Assembly: GCF_018131105.1 (NCBI RefSeq)
Contig: NZ_JAFCJI010000001.1
Span: 558,001 to 622,000, forward strand
Origin: Bradyrhizobium manausense
GTDB lineage: Bacteria; Pseudomonadota; Alphaproteobacteria; Rhizobiales; Xanthobacteraceae
Direction of reading: 5' to 3'
Length of the DNA: 64,000 nucleotides
Shown piece by piece: positions 61,980 to 64,000 of this stretch (position 1 is its first letter; each line of letters opens with the position of its first letter). Both the position numbers and the translations under genes were made by a program. The notes beneath the pieces were generated by a model, which had not been told where the DNA came from, did not search any database, and saw only the letters and a list, made by a program, of their open reading frames with translations.

Positions 61980-63058
61980 ACGCTCCGACGGGACTTGATT
62001 TCGCAGCAATCCCGGAACGCATCCAGGCCGAGGTGCAGCGTGCCATTCAGCGCAGCATCAAGGGCGTCGAATATTTTTCGACCTCCGGTCCGACGCTCGG
62101 ATTGACCCCGAAAGACGTGCTGCATTCGCGCGGCACGATGAGCCTCTACCACTACCGGCCGATGTCGGACGAGATCTACCGCGTGCCGGTGCTGATCGTG
62201 ATGGCAACCACCAATCGCGGCTACATTCTCGATCTCGTGCCCGGCCAGAGTTTCATCGAGTTCCTGCTGCGGCGTGGCTATGACGTCTACATGCTCGACT
62301 GGAGTGCGCCACGGCCGGAGGAGAGAAGTCTGCGCATGGAGGACTATGTCCTCGACTTCATCCCGGATTGCGTCCGCCGCGTGCAGGCGGATTCGGGCGA
62401 GCAGGACGTCTCCGTGATCGGCTATTGCTTCGGCGGCGTGCTGTCGCTGCTCTATGGCTCCATCTTCCCGGACGGGCCGATGAAGAATTTGATCTGCTTC
62501 ACCACGCCGATCGACTTCCGCGAGATGAAGCTGTTTTCCAACTTCTCCGACCGCCGCTATTTCGACGTCGACCGCCTCGTCGACAGCGTCGGCAACGTGC
62601 CGCCGGAGATGATCCTGTCGTCGTTCGAGATGCTGCGCCCGGCCTCGCGCACGGTCAGCCAGATCCAGCTCTGGGAAAACATCTGGAACGACGAGTTCGT
62701 CAAATCGTATCGGATGTTCGACCGCTGGGCGACCGACACGCTGCCGCTGGCGGGCGAATATTTCCGCACCATCACCAAGGACCTGATGTGGGACAACAAG
62801 CTCTACAACGACACCATGTCGGTCGGCGGCCGCGCCGCAAAGCTCGAGAACATCAAGGTGCCGTTCCTGCATGCGGTCGCCGAGCACGATCACATCGTGC
62901 CTTATGACGCAGCAAAACATCTGATCGCGAAGATCGGCTCCACCGACAAGGAAGAGGTGATGCTGAAGGGCGGTCACGTCTCGCTGGTCGCCGGCGCCAA
63001 CGCGGTGAAGCGGCTGTGGCCGAAACTGGATTCCTGGCTGGGGACAAGATCGACATGA
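61976..63058 (+). CDS. phaC: Class III-like poly(hydroxyalkanoate) synthase subunit PhaC
   Basis: This is a 360-residue alpha/beta-fold polymerase that joins hydroxyacyl-CoA into polyester. The lipase-like box G-Y-C-F-G-G has Cys C151 as nucleophile; D305 in A-E-H-D-H-I-V-P and H334 in G-G-H-V-S complete the triad. The length fits class III PhaC (about 355). Its start overlaps the PhaE-like stop and its own stop overlaps the GNAT start, so the three genes are coupled. A phasin gene lies just downstream, supporting granule synthesis. Confidence 0.88.
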   Translation: MNAPTGLDFAAIPERIQAEVQRAIQRSIKGVEYFSTSGPTLGLTPKDVLHSRGTMSLYHYRPMSDEIYRVPVLIVMATTNRGYILDLVPGQSFIEFLLRRGYDVYMLDWSAPRPEERSLRMEDYVLDFIPDCVRRVQADSGEQDVSVIGYCFGGVLSLLYGSIFPDGPMKNLICFTTPIDFREMKLFSNFSDRRYFDVDRLVDSVGNVPPEMILSSFEMLRPASRTVSQIQLWENIWNDEFVKSYRMFDRWATDTLPLAGEYFRTITKDLMWDNKLYNDTMSVGGRAAKLENIKVPFLHAVAEHDHIVPYDAAKHLIAKIGSTDKEEVMLKGGHVSLVAGANAVKRLWPKLDSWLGTRST

Positions 63059-63648
63059 CTGAGCAGCGTTCCTATCCGCGTTACGTCAAGACCGACGCGG
63101 GCGATATCGAGATCCGCCTGATGTCGCCTGCCGACGAAGCGGCAGTGCTCGCCTTTGGCAAGGGCCTGCCGACCCATGACCTCTTGTTCCTGCCGCGCAA
63201 CATCAGCGAGCCGAAGGTGCTGTCCGCCTGGGTCAAGGAGATCGAGCGCGGCGCAATTCAGAGCCTGCTCGCGGTCAGGGGTGGCACGGTCGTCGGCTGC
63301 GGCACCCTGGTGCGCGACCCGCATTCCTGGTCGCCCCATGTCGGCGAGATCCGCATGGTGGTGTCGCAGGACGTGCGCGGGAAGGGGGTCGGGAAGGCGC
63401 TGTCGCAGGAGACCTTCGCGCTCGCGCTCGGAGCGGGGCTGGAAAAGCTCTCGGTCCAGATGACGGTCGACCAGCAGGCGGCGATCGCGCTGTTCGAGAG
63501 CCTCGGCTTCAAGGCCGAGGCGCTGTTGCGGGACCATGTCCGGGATGTCGGCGGCAAGACTCACGACATCGTGGTGCTCGGGCACAACATCGCGCAGGTC
63601 CAGGCCCAGATGGAGGCCTATGGGCTGCCAGGCGCCGTCCAGCACTAA
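63055..63648 (+). CDS. GNAT-family N-acetyltransferase
   Basis: This is a 197-residue acetyltransferase. The acyl-CoA pyrophosphate loop R-G-K-G-V-G-K-A near residue 118 (V-V-S-Q-D-V-R-G-K-G-V-G-K-A-L) and the beta strand L-S-V-Q-M-T-V-D with E-S-L-G-F-K afterwards are typical. The acceptor is unknown. The ATG at 63055 overlaps the PhaC stop; an in-frame ATG at 63016 lies inside phaC. The last six codons belong to the first unit of a 19-base tandem repeat, so the stop TAA is supplied by repeat DNA. Confidence 0.87.
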   Translation: MTEQRSYPRYVKTDAGDIEIRLMSPADEAAVLAFGKGLPTHDLLFLPRNISEPKVLSAWVKEIERGAIQSLLAVRGGTVVGCGTLVRDPHSWSPHVGEIRMVVSQDVRGKGVGKALSQETFALALGAGLEKLSVQMTVDQQAAIALFESLGFKAEALLRDHVRDVGGKTHDIVVLGHNIAQVQAQMEAYGLPGAVQH

Positions 63649-63707
63649 AAGCGCCGTCCAGCACTAAAAGTGCCATCCAGCACTGAGAGCGCCGTCCAGC
63701 ACTGGGG
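63632..63707. repeat. Four tandem 19-base units at the end of the GNAT gene
   Basis: Units start at 63632, 63651, 63670 and 63689. The first two are identical (GCGCCGTCCAGCACTAAAA). The third begins GTGCCATCC and ends CTGAGA, and the fourth ends CTGGGG; a partial fifth (TGCCATCGGG) follows. The TAA of unit 1 is the GNAT stop codon. Confidence 0.92.
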
Positions 63708-63730
63708 TGCCATCGGGGACCAAAAAACTG

Positions 63731-63753
63731 GAAAACAACCCCATGCACAGTAG
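63731..63753 (-). repeat. Dispersed repeat R4, copy 2
   Basis: The reverse complement of this stretch starts CTACTGTGCATGGGGTTG and is identical over 23 bases to 23691-23713. The T-rich tail seen at copy 1 is also present (TTTTTTGG). It lies between the tandem repeat and the phasin promoter. Confidence 0.75.
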
Positions 63754-63810
63754 GCGAGCCTAAAGGCAGCGGGTCGCCTCCCGCAAGATTATTCACGATT
63801 TCGTGATATC

Positions 63811-63856
63811 GCGATGCAACATGTATATTGCATCGCACAATTAACTGTGTCATATA
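63811..63856 (+). promoter_or_regulatory. Phasin promoter with inverted-repeat operator
   Basis: GCGATGCAA at 63811-63819 and TTGCATCGC at 63828-63836 are perfect complements with an 8-base spacer. The right arm supplies a -35 TTGCAT (63828-63833); 17 bases on is CATATA (63851-63856) as -10. The start would be near 63863, giving a leader of about 63 bases. The TGC/GCA content and position fit a PhaR-type repressor of phasin genes; PhaR itself is not in the window. Confidence 0.65.
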
Positions 63857-63925
63857 AGCCGTGCCCCGGGCCATCGAGGACGGGGTGAGCCCATAGCTCA
63901 ACCCAATGAGGATGGAGAGAACCCC

Positions 63926-64000
63926 ATGACCACCGAAACCAACACCGCTTTCGAGGGCTTCAAAGACGCTTTCAAGAACATCCAGAATCTGGAAGTTCCC
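63926..64000 (+). CDS. Phasin, N-terminal fragment
   Basis: The first 25 codons (M-T-T-E-T-N-T-A-F-E-G-F, then K-D-A-F-K-N-I) match the start of alphaproteobacterial phasins, which coat polyhydroxyalkanoate granules. GAGAGA stands 6 bases before the ATG. The gene runs off the right edge. Its place just after a PHA synthase set and behind the operator-like repeat supports the call. Confidence 0.8.
   Translation, partial: MTTETNTAFEGFKDAFKNIQNLEVP

Noticed and set aside
63632..63707. CRISPR-like array
   Set aside because: The 19-base units are directly adjacent with no spacers, and no cas genes are present; it is a simple tandem repeat.

Overview
The window is high-GC DNA with dense gene packing and many ATGA, GTGA or TTGA stop/start overlaps. 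It carries several dispersed palindromic intergenic repeats, many ABC and TRAP transporters, and the start of a phasin gene. Gene content and repeat types suggest an alphaproteobacterium of the Bradyrhizobium type. This is judged from the sequence alone; no database was searched. I see no rRNA, tRNA, CRISPR array or intact insertion sequence.

Layout, 1-10 kb: the tail of an unrecognised gene. Next is a LysR regulator divergent from a solute-binding protein, a nitroreductase and a DUF4863 (4-hydroxylaminobenzoate lyase type) gene, which together look like a nitroaromatic-acid cassette. Then a GntR/FCD regulator lies divergent from a sugar-acid dehydratase plus a TRAP transporter, with a mirrored pair of operator-like sites between them. 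9.6-14.8 kb: an enoyl-CoA hydratase family gene, a ferredoxin-reductase-like flavoprotein preceded by a 13-codon leader, two PfkB-family kinases and a two-domain VOC protein. 14.9-23.6 kb: a TetR regulator, an NMT1/SsuA-type ABC importer and four catabolic enzymes (MLE-type enolase superfamily, Gfo/Idh/MocA dehydrogenase, DUF993 aldolase-like, sugar isomerase-like). Five palindromic repeats lie between these genes. I cannot name the substrate of this pathway.

23.7-32.1 kb: a K+ channel-like protein and a P450 on the minus strand, a split TPP-dependent decarboxylase, and an autoregulated TetR-MFP-RND efflux operon closed by a strong terminator. 32.2-38.2 kb: a lone solute-binding protein, a Cache-HAMP-GAF histidine kinase, a single-domain receiver, a receiver-adenylate cyclase fusion and a deaminase-like protein, all tightly spaced. 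38.2-51.9 kb: a minus-strand run of 12 genes with two complete peptide-type ABC importers around a cytoplasmic gamma-glutamyltransferase family enzyme and a DUF1028 protein.

52.3-64 kb is a lipid and storage-polymer region: DUF6489, a lipase-like hydrolase, a WS/DGAT acyltransferase, an epoxide hydrolase, a self-sufficient CYP102-type P450-reductase fusion, a spermidine-synthase-like protein, a SnoaL-like protein, another hydrolase, a small PhaE-like subunit with a class III-like PhaC, a GNAT acetyltransferase and the first 25 codons of a phasin. The phasin promoter has a perfect inverted repeat over its -35 element.
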